NCBI RefSeq assembly: GCF_023734135.1
Contig: NZ_AP025730.1
Location: 3,596,001-3,660,000, forward strand
Length of the DNA stretch: 64,000 bases
Direction of reading: 5' to 3'
DNA from: Sphaerotilus microaerophilus
Lineage (GTDB): Bacteria; Pseudomonadota; Gammaproteobacteria; Burkholderiales; Burkholderiaceae_C
Below, piece after piece: positions 45,072-53,408 of this stretch. Position 1 is the stretch's first letter, and every line of letters begins with the position of its first letter. The position numbers and the translations under genes are program-made. The notes below the pieces were generated by a model. The model had not been told where the DNA came from. It worked only from the letters and a program-made list of their open reading frames with translations, and did not search any database.

Positions 45072-46503
45072 TTTGGTTCTTTCCGATCCCACCGAAATCA
45101 GCCTGAATCTCTTCCACAAGCGCCGTCAGTTCTGCCTCGACTTCAGCCCTGGTGCAAGCCGCCAGTGATTTCTCGCCATCCTTCATGCGAATCTGCAACC
45201 GCTGCAACTCGGGGTGCGCTTTCCAGGCGCATGTCCTGTGAAGAACGGGATAGACGCGAAAGCCCGCATGGACCCGACGGCGGATCAGGTCGGGCAGTTC
45301 GACGTTGTTGATGAAGACCGAATTCAGGAAGTCCATCGATATCAGCATGACGCCGACACTGCACGACTTCAAGGCGGTGTCGATCTTTTCCCGCCAATCA
45401 TCGCCCGTTCCGATCTCCTGGTCCGACCAGACTTCAAAGCGGCCATCGAACTCCAAAGCACGCAGGTGCCCCTTCACGAGGTCGTGCCAATCGGCCTTGT
45501 CTTGGTGCGAGTAGCTCAAGAAGACCTTGACGCCTGCAGGTCCGTCTTGGCCCACCTTCGTCGACTTGGCCACCGTCGATGCCCCCGCGTAGACGCGTTG
45601 AATGATGTCTTCGATGTGCTGCAGCAGATTCCCCTGCAGCTTCCTGAACTTCTCGTCAAGGCCGCCCTCGTCCGGCCTCGACCACGTGAACGACTCCAGC
45701 CCATACTGGTCGCGCAGCCAGACCCTCGTGCCGGCCTCCACTTCCGGGTGTTCCTTCTGCGTGAGCCCAAACACCGGGTCGGTGAAATCCCTTCGACGAC
45801 GCGCGGCGGCCAGCATGTCCGAGATGTCCGCCTCGTCCTGCAGCCCCCTGCGCCTGACGGTTTCCAGCTCCTGCCGCCTGGCTTGCGAATACTCAGCCCC
45901 GCCACCACGCGTGTGGTTCAGGTACGCCAGCAATTCAGCCGAATGGGCCTGCTTCACGTCCCGCCAGCCGAATTCGAGGGGCGGCAGATCGGTCAACAGG
46001 TTCAACACGAGCGGACGCCCCTTGGCGTCGACGGACATCTTCACTCGGCACTGGAGCCACGCAGCAGCCACCAGCGCAGCCGCCAGCCGATCGGCCATCG
46101 GCACCACCAGCAGTCCGGACTCCTCCTGGCTCGCAGGATCAAGGCCCGCCGCGTCAATACGCCGTTCGCACAGGACCAGGGTCATCAACTCGACGACCTC
46201 GACCACCCTTCGATGGACGGTGTTCAGAGTCCGGGGCGTTGGCCAGTCCAGCTGGCCAACCACGTCAGCGATGTCCAACAAGGCAGGGTTGGGTACTGCA
46301 TCAGAAATGCAGAACGAGCAAATCGCTTCAGGGGTCACAGGGTCGGTCCCCGCCAGTTGCGCCCAGTGCGCAAAGAAGGCATGGGCACGGACCACCGGGT
46401 CAAGCCACGCCTCGCTCGCAGCGGCCTTCAGCGCACGCTGTAGCGCCGTTTCGCTGCGGACTCTGGCCTCAGTTCCGTTGGTCTCTCCTCGCGCCGCCGG
46501 CAT
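45058..46503 (-). CDS. TIR-domain effector protein, first gene of the MoxR-FGE operon
   Basis: This 481-residue soluble protein has an unrecognised N-terminal region (1-320) and a C-terminal TIR domain (about 324-455): VKVFLSYSHQDKADW, a DD loop (GTGDDWREKID), VGVMLISMDFLNS and a conserved Glu in NNVELPDL (E402), the expected position of the NADase catalytic acid. Bacterial TIR domains commonly hydrolyse NAD+ or make signalling nucleotides during defence. The N-region has one Leu/Val/Ala-rich helical block (about 80-165) and a charged stretch RRRRDFTD. A strong GGAGGGAG site lies 8 nt before the ATG. Confidence 0.88.
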   Translation of the reverse strand: MPAARGETNGTEARVRSETALQRALKAAASEAWLDPVVRAHAFFAHWAQLAGTDPVTPEAICSFCISDAVPNPALLDIADVVGQLDWPTPRTLNTVHRRVVEVVELMTLVLCERRIDAAGLDPASQEESGLLVVPMADRLAAALVAAAWLQCRVKMSVDAKGRPLVLNLLTDLPPLEFGWRDVKQAHSAELLAYLNHTRGGGAEYSQARRQELETVRRRGLQDEADISDMLAAARRRRDFTDPVFGLTQKEHPEVEAGTRVWLRDQYGLESFTWSRPDEGGLDEKFRKLQGNLLQHIEDIIQRVYAGASTVAKSTKVGQDGPAGVKVFLSYSHQDKADWHDLVKGHLRALEFDGRFEVWSDQEIGTGDDWREKIDTALKSCSVGVMLISMDFLNSVFINNVELPDLIRRRVHAGFRVYPVLHRTCAWKAHPELQRLQIRMKDGEKSLAACTRAEVEAELTALVEEIQADFGGIGKNQNGKI

Positions 46504-46546
46504 TCGAGCACTCCCTCCGATGCATGCTGTCGGATTTTTTCAGATA

Positions 46547-46924
46547 TCAGCCCTTCACCACGTACCTCACCCCCGGCAGCCCCTGGAAATGCGCATCCTG
46601 GGTCAGCACCGTGGCTCCGTGGAGTTGGGCAGTGGCGTAGATCAGCGCGTCGGCCATCGGCAACTTGTGCTGCACGCTCAGTCTGGCGGCCAGCATCGAC
46701 ACCGGTTCGTCCACCACCAGCACACGGCCCTGACGCAAGAAGCCGATCGCCTGGATCGCACGGTCCTCCCCGGCGCCGATCATCACCTTCTTGAACACCT
46801 CGTACATCACGATGGCCGGCACCAGCAGGTGCTCGGTATCCTCGATCGCCGTGGCGAAGTGTTCGGCCTGCGGGGTGTCGGCCAGGTATTCCAGCCAGCC
46901 AGAGGTGTCCACCACGTTCAACAT
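46547..46924 (-). CDS. vapC: VapC-type PIN-domain toxin
   Basis: This 125-residue PIN-domain ribonuclease is the toxin of a type II module; relatives cut tRNA or rRNA. Acidic catalytic residues are visible: D6 in VVDTSGWLEY, E42 in VMYEVFKK, D92 in PMADALIYATA and D110 in VLTQDAHF. The ATG at 46924 gives the normal PIN start; an upstream in-frame ATG (46951) adds an unlikely leader. It lies 47 nt downstream of vapB and 43 nt upstream of the TIR gene on the same strand, so read-through into the defence operon is possible. Confidence 0.93.
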   Translation of the reverse strand: MLNVVDTSGWLEYLADTPQAEHFATAIEDTEHLLVPAIVMYEVFKKVMIGAGEDRAIQAIGFLRQGRVLVVDEPVSMLAARLSVQHKLPMADALIYATAQLHGATVLTQDAHFQGLPGVRYVVKG

Positions 46925-46971
46925 CGCATCGCCCTCCCCGGCACCCAACACCTAGAGTCGACACGCGTCGA

Positions 46972-47184
46972 TCAGCGGTCAGCCTCGTCGCGCGCAAATG
47001 CGGTGTCCATGCCCCGGCACAGCCCGCGTGCGGCGCGCATGGGTCGCACGGGAACGATTTCGATGCGGTCACCGTACTGCAGCACCTGCAGCGGCATGCC
47101 CGCCTGCAGCCCCATCGCCTCGCGGATGTGCTTGGGGATGACGACCTGGAACTTCGGAGACAAGGTCAGCGTGGGTGTGTCCAT
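46972..47184 (-). CDS. vapB: VapB-type AbrB/SpoVT antitoxin
   Basis: This 70-residue antitoxin has a swapped-hairpin AbrB-type DNA-binding domain: TLTLSPKFQVVIPKHIREAM, then QAGMPLQVLQYGDRIEIVP. Its C-terminal tail (RAARGLCRGMDTAFARDEADR) would neutralise the PIN toxin encoded next. It is expected to autoregulate the pair. The ATG at 47184 follows the family start; the longer frame to 47274 passes through the promoter region. It is divergent from the small hypothetical gene at 47244. Confidence 0.92.
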   Translation of the reverse strand: MDTPTLTLSPKFQVVIPKHIREAMGLQAGMPLQVLQYGDRIEIVPVRPMRAARGLCRGMDTAFARDEADR

Positions 47185-47203
47185 GATGTTGCCGGAGCCA
47201 GAT

Positions 47204-47256
47204 GATCGATCGAACATTTGTTGAACGATGATAGGCTGGTCATGTGCAGGGAGCAA
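47204..47256 (-). promoter_or_regulatory. Candidate vapBC promoter and operator
   Basis: On the minus strand TTGCTC (47251-47256) and TATCAT (47228-47233) are separated by exactly 17 nt, a plausible -35/-10 pair. An imperfect palindrome centred on ACA-AA-TGT (about 47204-47228) lies just downstream and would suit the VapB operator. The antitoxin ATG is 44 nt beyond the -10 element. Confidence 0.5.
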
Positions 47257-47444
47257 CGATGGGCTTGACCTCAAAACCCGATGACAACCTCTTCCGCGAC
47301 CTGTTCCCCTCGGTGCGCGATGCCATCTGGTTCAACCTGGGCCAGCGCCCGCCCGCCGAGGGGTGGCAGCGCGTGCAGATGGAGATGGCAGGGGTGCTGG
47401 CGGGGGTGAATGGCAGGGGTGAGGCGGTCGAGGCAGCCGAATGA
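47244..47444 (+). CDS. Small hypothetical protein paired with the SWIM gene
   Basis: This protein of up to 66 residues contains KPDDNLFRDLFPSVRDAIWF and NLGQRPPAEGW. No domain is recognised. Its stop overlaps the ATG of the SWIM zinc-finger gene by 4 nt (ATGA), and the ATG at 47259 (MGLTSK) is an alternative start that would clear the vapBC -35 region. Tight coupling suggests the two products work together. It could also be the remnant of a longer upstream gene trimmed by the vapBC insertion. Confidence 0.6.
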   Translation: MQGATMGLTSKPDDNLFRDLFPSVRDAIWFNLGQRPPAEGWQRVQMEMAGVLAGVNGRGEAVEAAE

Positions 47445-49285
47445 AGCGCCAGCCCGCCGCACCCGGCACGGATCTGCCACCCGGCTGGCCGGAGGAGTGG
47501 CGCGGCGTGTTGAGCGACAGCGCCCTGTGTACCGCCGGCAGCCGCAGCATCTACGACCGCGCGCTTGACTACGCGAACACCTCGTCGATCGAGGTCTCCG
47601 AGGAAGACCCGTTGCCCGAACCGGCGCTGCGTGCCTTCGTGCGTGGCAGCGAGCTGTACCAGACAGAAATCTGGATCGAGGACGATCAGATCGCCGGCAG
47701 CTGCTCCTGCCCGCACGCCGAAGAAGGCTGGTTCTGCAAGCACCAGACCGCCCTGGCGCTGCTCTGGCGCCAGCGGCTGGCCGCACCACCGTCGGCAGCG
47801 GCGGCGGCGACACAGGCGAACCGGCCCGGGACAGGACGCAAACGACCGCTGTCGCTGGCCGGCGTCCTGCACGCGCAGGACGCCAGCACCCTGGCCGACA
47901 AGCTGCTCGAACTGGCCGGGCGCGATGCCGAGTGGGCGCGCGAGCTGCACCGCTGGAAGAAGCTGCAGGAAGCGCCCGCCGACCTGGACACGCTGTGGGA
48001 GGTCATCACCGATACGTTGGAGCCCGATGCCGAGTTCCTGGGCTGGGGTGAAACGGCCGAGTACGTACGCCGGGCGAGTGGCGCCCTGCCCTTCATCGCG
48101 CAGGCCCGCAAGGCCGACCCCGAAGGCGCCGTCGAACTCTGCATGGACGCGCTGCGCCAAGGCTGGAGCGTGCTGCAGCGCGCCGACGACTCCGACGGCG
48201 ACATCAGCGGCCTGTGCGCTGAACTGGGTGCCGCCTTCGTGGCCACGCTGGAAGCGGCGGGGCCGCTGCCGGCCACGTTCGGCGACAGCTATCTGGCACT
48301 GCTCGAAGAGGACCCGTTCGGCAGTTTCGACACCGAACAGGCCGAGTGCGCTTTGGGCCCCGCTGCCCAGGCCCGACTGCGCGAGCGCCTGGCCCAACGC
48401 TGGCAGACGCTGGTGCCCCCGGGTACGGAGGGCCGGCCGCCTCGTGACTTCGACGCCCGCCGCTGGATCACCAAGCGCCACTACCTGCGCCAACTGGAGC
48501 GCGACGGCGACCTGCACGAAGCCCTGGTGGTGCTGCGCAGCGACCTGACCGTGTCGGCCGAGCATGCCGAATTGATCGCCTACCTGATCGACCACGGCCA
48601 GCCAGAGGTTGCCCTGCGGCAGGCAGAAAGCTCCTTGCTCGCACACCCGCGCGACCGGCAGATCGAGAGCGAGAAGCTCCGCGCCCTGGAGCACACTGGG
48701 CAGTTTGCCGAGGCCCTGGTGCTGACGCGCAGCCGCTTCGACCGCAGCCCAGGCCTGCCGGACTACCAGGCCGTGCTCAAGGCCGCCACGGCCGCGAAGG
48801 CGGACCTCCCGGCCCTGCGCGCGGAACTGCACGCCAGCCTCGTCCACCGGGAGCATGAGGATCTGGACATCGCCCGGCGCCGCCACGCACGCATGAAGCC
48901 GCTCGGGTTCAGCCCCTACGCGGCCCTCGAATCACCGCCGCCCTCCGCCCCCAACGTGAGCCTGCGTGTCGAGATCCTCCTCAGCGAGGCGTGCCGGGAC
49001 GAGGCCTGGGCAGCCGTCCAGCCACCCGCCCTGTGCCGGGGCCCCCTGCTGCACACCCTTGCCCGGCACCTGCGCGCCGACCGCCCGGCCGACGCCGTGA
49101 CGCTGCTGCAGCGGGTGCTGCGCGACGAGATGCGCAACGCCAAGAGCCCCTACGCCGAGGCGCTCGCGCTGGTGCGCGAAGCGATCGCCCTGATGCCACC
49201 CGAGCCACGTGGGCGCTGGCTGGCCGACCTGCGCGCCGAGTTCAAGGCCAAGCGCAACTTCATCGCCGGGTTGCCGGCGGGTTGA
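47441..49285 (+). CDS. SWIM zinc-finger protein with helical-repeat body
   Basis: This 614-residue protein has an N-terminal SWIM zinc finger of the form C-x-C-x8-C-x-H (C88, C90, C99, H101 in CSCPHAEEGWFCKH). The rest is helical and repeat-like (RQLERDGDLHEALVVLR and similar pairs near 340-460), reminiscent of TPR/HEAT-type scaffolds. SWIM fingers bind DNA or proteins. Relatives carry this finger before long uncharacterised helical regions and are often fused to or beside AAA or vWA proteins. No enzyme motif is visible. It begins in a 4-nt overlap with the small upstream gene. Confidence 0.85.
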   Translation: MKRQPAAPGTDLPPGWPEEWRGVLSDSALCTAGSRSIYDRALDYANTSSIEVSEEDPLPEPALRAFVRGSELYQTEIWIEDDQIAGSCSCPHAEEGWFCKHQTALALLWRQRLAAPPSAAAAATQANRPGTGRKRPLSLAGVLHAQDASTLADKLLELAGRDAEWARELHRWKKLQEAPADLDTLWEVITDTLEPDAEFLGWGETAEYVRRASGALPFIAQARKADPEGAVELCMDALRQGWSVLQRADDSDGDISGLCAELGAAFVATLEAAGPLPATFGDSYLALLEEDPFGSFDTEQAECALGPAAQARLRERLAQRWQTLVPPGTEGRPPRDFDARRWITKRHYLRQLERDGDLHEALVVLRSDLTVSAEHAELIAYLIDHGQPEVALRQAESSLLAHPRDRQIESEKLRALEHTGQFAEALVLTRSRFDRSPGLPDYQAVLKAATAAKADLPALRAELHASLVHREHEDLDIARRRHARMKPLGFSPYAALESPPPSAPNVSLRVEILLSEACRDEAWAAVQPPALCRGPLLHTLARHLRADRPADAVTLLQRVLRDEMRNAKSPYAEALALVREAIALMPPEPRGRWLADLRAEFKAKRNFIAGLPAG

Positions 49286-49761
49286 CGCGGATGCCCAGTG
49301 AATCCCGTCGCCCTTGACGTTGCAGACCGCTGCGGCGCTGGCGAGCACTTGATCCGCGTCTGGGAGAGCGACGGGCCGTCCACGTCCAGTCAGCCCGAGC
49401 GCCGATCGACGAACTCGACAGCCGTGTCGTCGTCGCCCTCAGCGGTTGGACCCGCTTGCCGCCGTTCCGGAGCTGCAGCGGCTGGCACCGGTGCTTCAGA
49501 TCGAAGGCAGCGACTGCCTGCTGGAAACACTGAAACCTGCCGCGGTGCCACATTGCTCGACAACCGACGACGACTTTTGCCTTTCCACCGTGATGCCCGG
49601 AGGGCAGGCGGCCGAGTCGGAGCGCCGCCCGCCCCGGGGCATGGGAAAACACGCTGGCAGCCGCCCCACGGCAGGACTAGTGTGAGTCCGGGCTCCCAGC
49701 CTCTGACGTGCTGCGGAGCCGGTTCATGTTCCTCTGTCCCCTGCAGAAAGGCATCCGTCCC
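49286..49761. other. 476-bp stretch without a confident gene
   Basis: I see no open frame with convincing homology or a good start and ribosome-binding site here. Two short frames look protein-like: around 49400-49440 one reads PIDELDSRVVVALSG, and around 49446-49540 another reads AVPELQRLAPVLQIEGSDCL, in a different register. They could be remnants of one broken gene. The bases 49740-49761 serve the CBS gene (AGAAAGG at 49745-49751). Confidence 0.4.
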
Positions 49762-50352
49762 ATGAACACCCTGACCACCTTCCGCTTCCCTGAGGGCACC
49801 TGCATTGCGCAGGCGCAGCCGTTTGCCGGCGTGCCGGTGACGCTGGAGTCGCCCGCGCGGGCCGTGATGACCGACCTGACGCATGTGCGGGCGGCCACGA
49901 TCGCGCCGGACACGCCGCTGACCGAGGCGCGGCAGACCATGATCCACCAGGGGGTGCGTCTGCTCTTCGTGGTCAGCCAGATCTCCTGCATGGACGGGCT
50001 CATCACCTCGACCGACTTGGAAGGCGAGCGGCCGATGCAGCAGATCGCGCGGCGCGGGGTGCGCTACGAGGAGCTGGTGGTGGCGGACGTGATGTCTCCG
50101 CTGGCGACGCTGGATGCCATCGACCTGGAGGAACTGGCGCACGCCGACGTGGCCAAGGTCATCGCCACGCTGAAGCAGGTGGGCCGGCGCCACCTGCTGG
50201 TGATCCAGAAGGGCAGCCCCCACCAGGGCCCGCGGGTGCGCGGGGTGATCTCGCTGTCGCAGATTGAGCGGCAGCTCGGCCAGCCCATCGCGATGCTGGA
50301 GACCGCGGGGAACTTCGCCGAGATCAGCGCCTCGCTGGCAGCTGCGGCCTGA
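49762..50352 (+). CDS. CBS-domain protein
   Basis: This 196-residue cytosolic protein has two CBS motifs. The first (about 32-85) contains TIAPDTPLTEARQTM and RLLFVVSQ, and the second (about 105-170) contains VADVMSPLATLDAID and RHLLVIQKGS. CBS pairs sense adenine nucleotides or metabolites and gate an attached enzyme. No catalytic domain is fused, so it is a stand-alone regulator. The ATG at 49762 has AGAAAGG 10 nt upstream. Its neighbours give no clear partner. Confidence 0.82.
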   Translation: MNTLTTFRFPEGTCIAQAQPFAGVPVTLESPARAVMTDLTHVRAATIAPDTPLTEARQTMIHQGVRLLFVVSQISCMDGLITSTDLEGERPMQQIARRGVRYEELVVADVMSPLATLDAIDLEELAHADVAKVIATLKQVGRRHLLVIQKGSPHQGPRVRGVISLSQIERQLGQPIAMLETAGNFAEISASLAAAA

Positions 50353-50479
50353 GGCAACCTGAGGCGCACTGAGCCGCCCAGGAACACCCCGATGCGGCAT
50401 CGGCCGATGCGGGAATGTCCCGGGGCGCGCTGTCACCGCGCCGACACGCCAGGGCGCGCGGCGCCCCTACAGTGGCGGC

Positions 50480-51427
50480 ATGTCGAATCCGTCCCCCTAC
50501 CTCCCGCGGCGCACAGCGCGCAGCCTGTTCCTGCCAGTGCGCCACCAGCGCTACCACGTCCATGTCTGGGGCGACCCGTCGCTGGTGACGCCCGAGCGGC
50601 CGGCGCTGGTGATGGTGCACGGCTGGATGGACGTAGGCGCTTCCTACCAGTTTCTCGTGGACGAGTTGGCGGCGCTGGAAGGCGAGGCCCGCTATGTGAT
50701 CGCGCCCGACTGGCGCGGCTTCGGCCTGAGCAGCGGGGCGCCGGTGGACAGCTACTGGTTCCCGGATTACCTGGCCGACCTGGATGCGCTGTTGCGTGCA
50801 CCGGAGTTGGGCCTCGACGCTGCCACGCCGATCGACCTGGTCGGCCACAGCATGGGTGGCAATGTGGTGATGCTCTACGCCGGGGCGCGGCCGGCGCGCA
50901 TCCGACAGCTGGTGAACCTGGAGGGCTTCGGCATGCCGCGCAACACGCCCGAGCAGGCGCCCAGGCGCTACGCGCAGTGGCTGGACGAGCTGGCCGAGCC
51001 GAGCCAGCTGCGCAGCTACCCGAGCGTGGCGGCAGTGGCCGGGCGGCTGATGCAGAACAACCCGCGGCTGCGCGCCGACCGTGCCGCCTGGCTGGCGCCG
51101 CACTGGTCGCAGGAGACGGCGCCCGGGCAGTGGGAGATCCTGGGCGACCCGGCGCACAAGAGAGTCAACCCGATCCTCTACCGCGTCGACGAGGTGCTGG
51201 CCTGCTGGCGCGCGATCACCGCGCCGGTGCTCTGGGTCGAGGGCAACGAGACGGACGTGACGAAGTGGTGGGGCCACCGCTACCCGCGCGAGGACTTCGA
51301 GGCGCGCCTGGCCGAGGTGCCGAGCCTGGAACGCCACCTGCTGAGCGACTGCGGCCACATGCTGCACCACGACCAGCCGGCGGCGCTGGCGCAGCGGTTG
51401 CGCCGCTTCCTCACGGCGCCGGGCTGA
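50480..51427 (+). CDS. Alpha/beta hydrolase
   Basis: This 315-residue alpha/beta-hydrolase-fold enzyme has an oxyanion region in MVHGWMDVGASY, the nucleophile elbow GHSMGG (about residue 119-124), a later acid probably in LWVEGNETD, and the catalytic His in LSDCGHMLHHDQP. No signal peptide is seen. The exact substrate is unknown; relatives are esterases or haloalkane/epoxide-type hydrolases. It lies between the accessory island and prfB on the same strand. Confidence 0.9.
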   Translation: MSNPSPYLPRRTARSLFLPVRHQRYHVHVWGDPSLVTPERPALVMVHGWMDVGASYQFLVDELAALEGEARYVIAPDWRGFGLSSGAPVDSYWFPDYLADLDALLRAPELGLDAATPIDLVGHSMGGNVVMLYAGARPARIRQLVNLEGFGMPRNTPEQAPRRYAQWLDELAEPSQLRSYPSVAAVAGRLMQNNPRLRADRAAWLAPHWSQETAPGQWEILGDPAHKRVNPILYRVDEVLACWRAITAPVLWVEGNETDVTKWWGHRYPREDFEARLAEVPSLERHLLSDCGHMLHHDQPAALAQRLRRFLTAPG

Positions 51428-51545
51428 AGTCGGCACGGTCCGCCAGCGGGGTGGCCGGCCCGTGCGAAAATCGCGGGCTTTTCCGCAGCCGCGGTGGCCC
51501 CTGGGGCGTTGCGGCGGGCGGTGACCCATCGAAACGGATCCGTCC

Positions 51546-52650
51546 ATGGACAACGAACAGATCAACGCCATCGGCACCGCCCTGGCCGACCTCAGCGAGC
51601 GCACCAATGCGCTAAGGGGGTATCTTTGACTACGAACGCAAGTCACTGAGGCTGCAGGAAGTCAACGCCGCGCTCGAGAACCCGGACATCTGGAACGACC
51701 CCAAGCGGGCGCAAGAACTGGGCAAGGAGAAGCGCACGCTGGACGATCTGGTCGGCACGATCGACCACCTCACCAGCAACCTGGCCGACAACTCCGAGCT
51801 CTACGAGATGAGCAAGGAAGAGAACGACCTGGACGGCCTGCAGACCATCGCCGATGAGGTGGGCGCGCTGCGCGAGTCGATCGAGAAGCTCGAATTCCGC
51901 CGCATGTTCAGCAACCCGGCCGACCCGAGCAACTGCTTCATCGACATCCAGGCCGGCGCCGGCGGCACCGAGGCCTGCGACTGGGCCAACATGCTGCTGC
52001 GCCAGTACCTGAAGTACTGCGAGCGCAAGGGCTTCACCGCCACGGTGGAAGACATCACCGAGGGCGACACCGCCGGCATCAAGAGCGCCACCATCAAGGT
52101 GGAGGGCGACTACGCCTTCGGCCACCTGCGCACCGAGACCGGCGTGCACCGCCTGGTGCGCAAGAGCCCGTTCGATTCGTCGGGCGGGCGGCACACCTCG
52201 TTCGCTTCGCTGTTCGTCTACCCGGAAGTCGATGACTCGATCGAGATCGACATCAACCCGGCCGATGTGCGCACCGACACCTTCCGCGCCTCGGGCGCGG
52301 GCGGCCAGCACATCAACAAGACCGACTCGGCGGTGCGCCTGACGCACATCCCGACCGGCATCGTGGTGCAGTGCCAGGATGGCCGCAGCCAGCACAGCAA
52401 CCGCGACGTAGCCTGGAAGCGCCTGCGCTCGCGGCTGTACGACTTCGAGATGCGCAAGCGCATGGAAGAGCAGCAGAAGCTGGAGGACACCAAGACCGAC
52501 GTCGGCTGGGGCCACCAGATCCGCAGCTACGTGCTGGACAACAGCCGCATCAAGGACCTGCGCACCAACGTGGAAATCTCCGCGACGCAGAAGGTGCTCG
52601 ACGGCGACCTGGATGCCTTCATCGAGGCCAGCCTGAAGCAGGGCCTGTGA
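51546..52650 (+). CDS. prfB: Peptide chain release factor 2, with programmed +1 frameshift
   Basis: RF2 terminates translation at UGA and UAA. Bases 51546-51629 encode 26 residues and end in CTT-TGA; a +1 shift at CTT (51624-51626) continues in the frame starting GAC (51628) for 340 more residues, about 367 in all. The slip site is AAGGGGG-TAT-CTT-TGA, with the internal Shine-Dalgarno-like run. The GGQ catalytic loop is residues 252-254 (SGAGGQHIN) and the stop-codon-reading SPF motif is in [10 protein letters not shown]. Frameshifting lets RF2 scarcity raise its own synthesis. The stop overlaps the next ATG by one base (TGATG). Confidence 0.97.
51615..51629 (+). promoter_or_regulatory. RF2 programmed frameshift site
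   Basis: AGGGGG, TAT, CTT and TGA occur in register: the purine-rich run pairs with 16S rRNA, CTT is the slippery codon and in-frame TGA is the pause. This matches the canonical bacterial prfB site. Confidence 0.97.
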
Positions 52651-53330
52651 TGTCGGTGACCCAGCCGGTCGTGGCGTTGCAGGCCGTCCTGTTCGATATG
52701 GACGGCACACTGATCGACAGCATGCCGCTGCACCAGCGCTCCTGGCAGCGCTGGCATGCCGAGCTGGGCCTGCCGTTCGACGCGGCCGGCTTCTTCGAGG
52801 CCACCGCCGGGCGCACGAACGTGGAGATCCTGGCCGACCTCTTCCCGGAGCGGTCGCGCGCCGAGCTGGACGCACTGGCCTGGCGCAAGGAAGCGCTCTA
52901 CCGCGAGATCGCCGCCACCGAGCTGAAACTGATTGCCGGCGCCGAGGCGGTCTGCCAGGCCGCCCGGGCACAGGGTCTGAAGCTGGCAGTGTGCACCGCG
53001 TCGCCGCCGGAAAACATCACCGTGGCCTTCGAGCGCTTCGGCATGGCCGGCTGGATCGATGCGGTCACCTCGCCCGCCGATGGTCTCAGGGGCAAGCCGC
53101 ACCCGGACATCTTCCTCGCCGCCGCCGAGCGCCTGGGCGTACCGCCCGCCGCCTGCCTGGTGTTCGAGGATGCGCCGCTGGGCATCGAGGCCGCCCGCCG
53201 CGCTGGCATGGCCGCGGTGGCGCTGACCACCACGCTGCCAGCCGCGGCCTTTGCCGGCCACGCCAACCTGGTCGGCACGATGCCGGATTTCACCGGCTAC
53301 GCGCTGCCGGAGACGCTGCCCGAATGGTGA
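52650..53330 (+). CDS. HAD-family phosphatase (beta-phosphoglucomutase-like)
   Basis: This 226-residue HAD hydrolase has nucleophile D16 and acid D18 in LFDMDGT, motif II in CTASPP, Lys in GKPHPDIF and motif IV acidic residues in VFEDAPLGIEAA. A helical cap lies at about residues 25-95, as in phosphoglycolate phosphatase and beta-phosphoglucomutase relatives. The exact substrate is not readable. The ATG overlaps the prfB stop by one base, so the two are coupled. pepN follows 78 nt downstream. Confidence 0.92.
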   Translation: MSVTQPVVALQAVLFDMDGTLIDSMPLHQRSWQRWHAELGLPFDAAGFFEATAGRTNVEILADLFPERSRAELDALAWRKEALYREIAATELKLIAGAEAVCQAARAQGLKLAVCTASPPENITVAFERFGMAGWIDAVTSPADGLRGKPHPDIFLAAAERLGVPPAACLVFEDAPLGIEAARRAGMAAVALTTTLPAAAFAGHANLVGTMPDFTGYALPETLPEW

Positions 53331-53408
53331 CCCGAATCCCTTTCCGGCCTGCCCACCTGACGGTGCAGGCAGCCCGGCCCCTACACGAACGTACCGAGAG
53401 AGACCCCC

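Noticed and set aside
49298..49765. 155-residue plus-strand frame after the SWIM gene
   Set aside because: No ribosome-binding site, unusual composition (Arg/Gly/Ala/Ser-rich) and overlap with the CBS gene start; looks like chance in GC-rich DNA.
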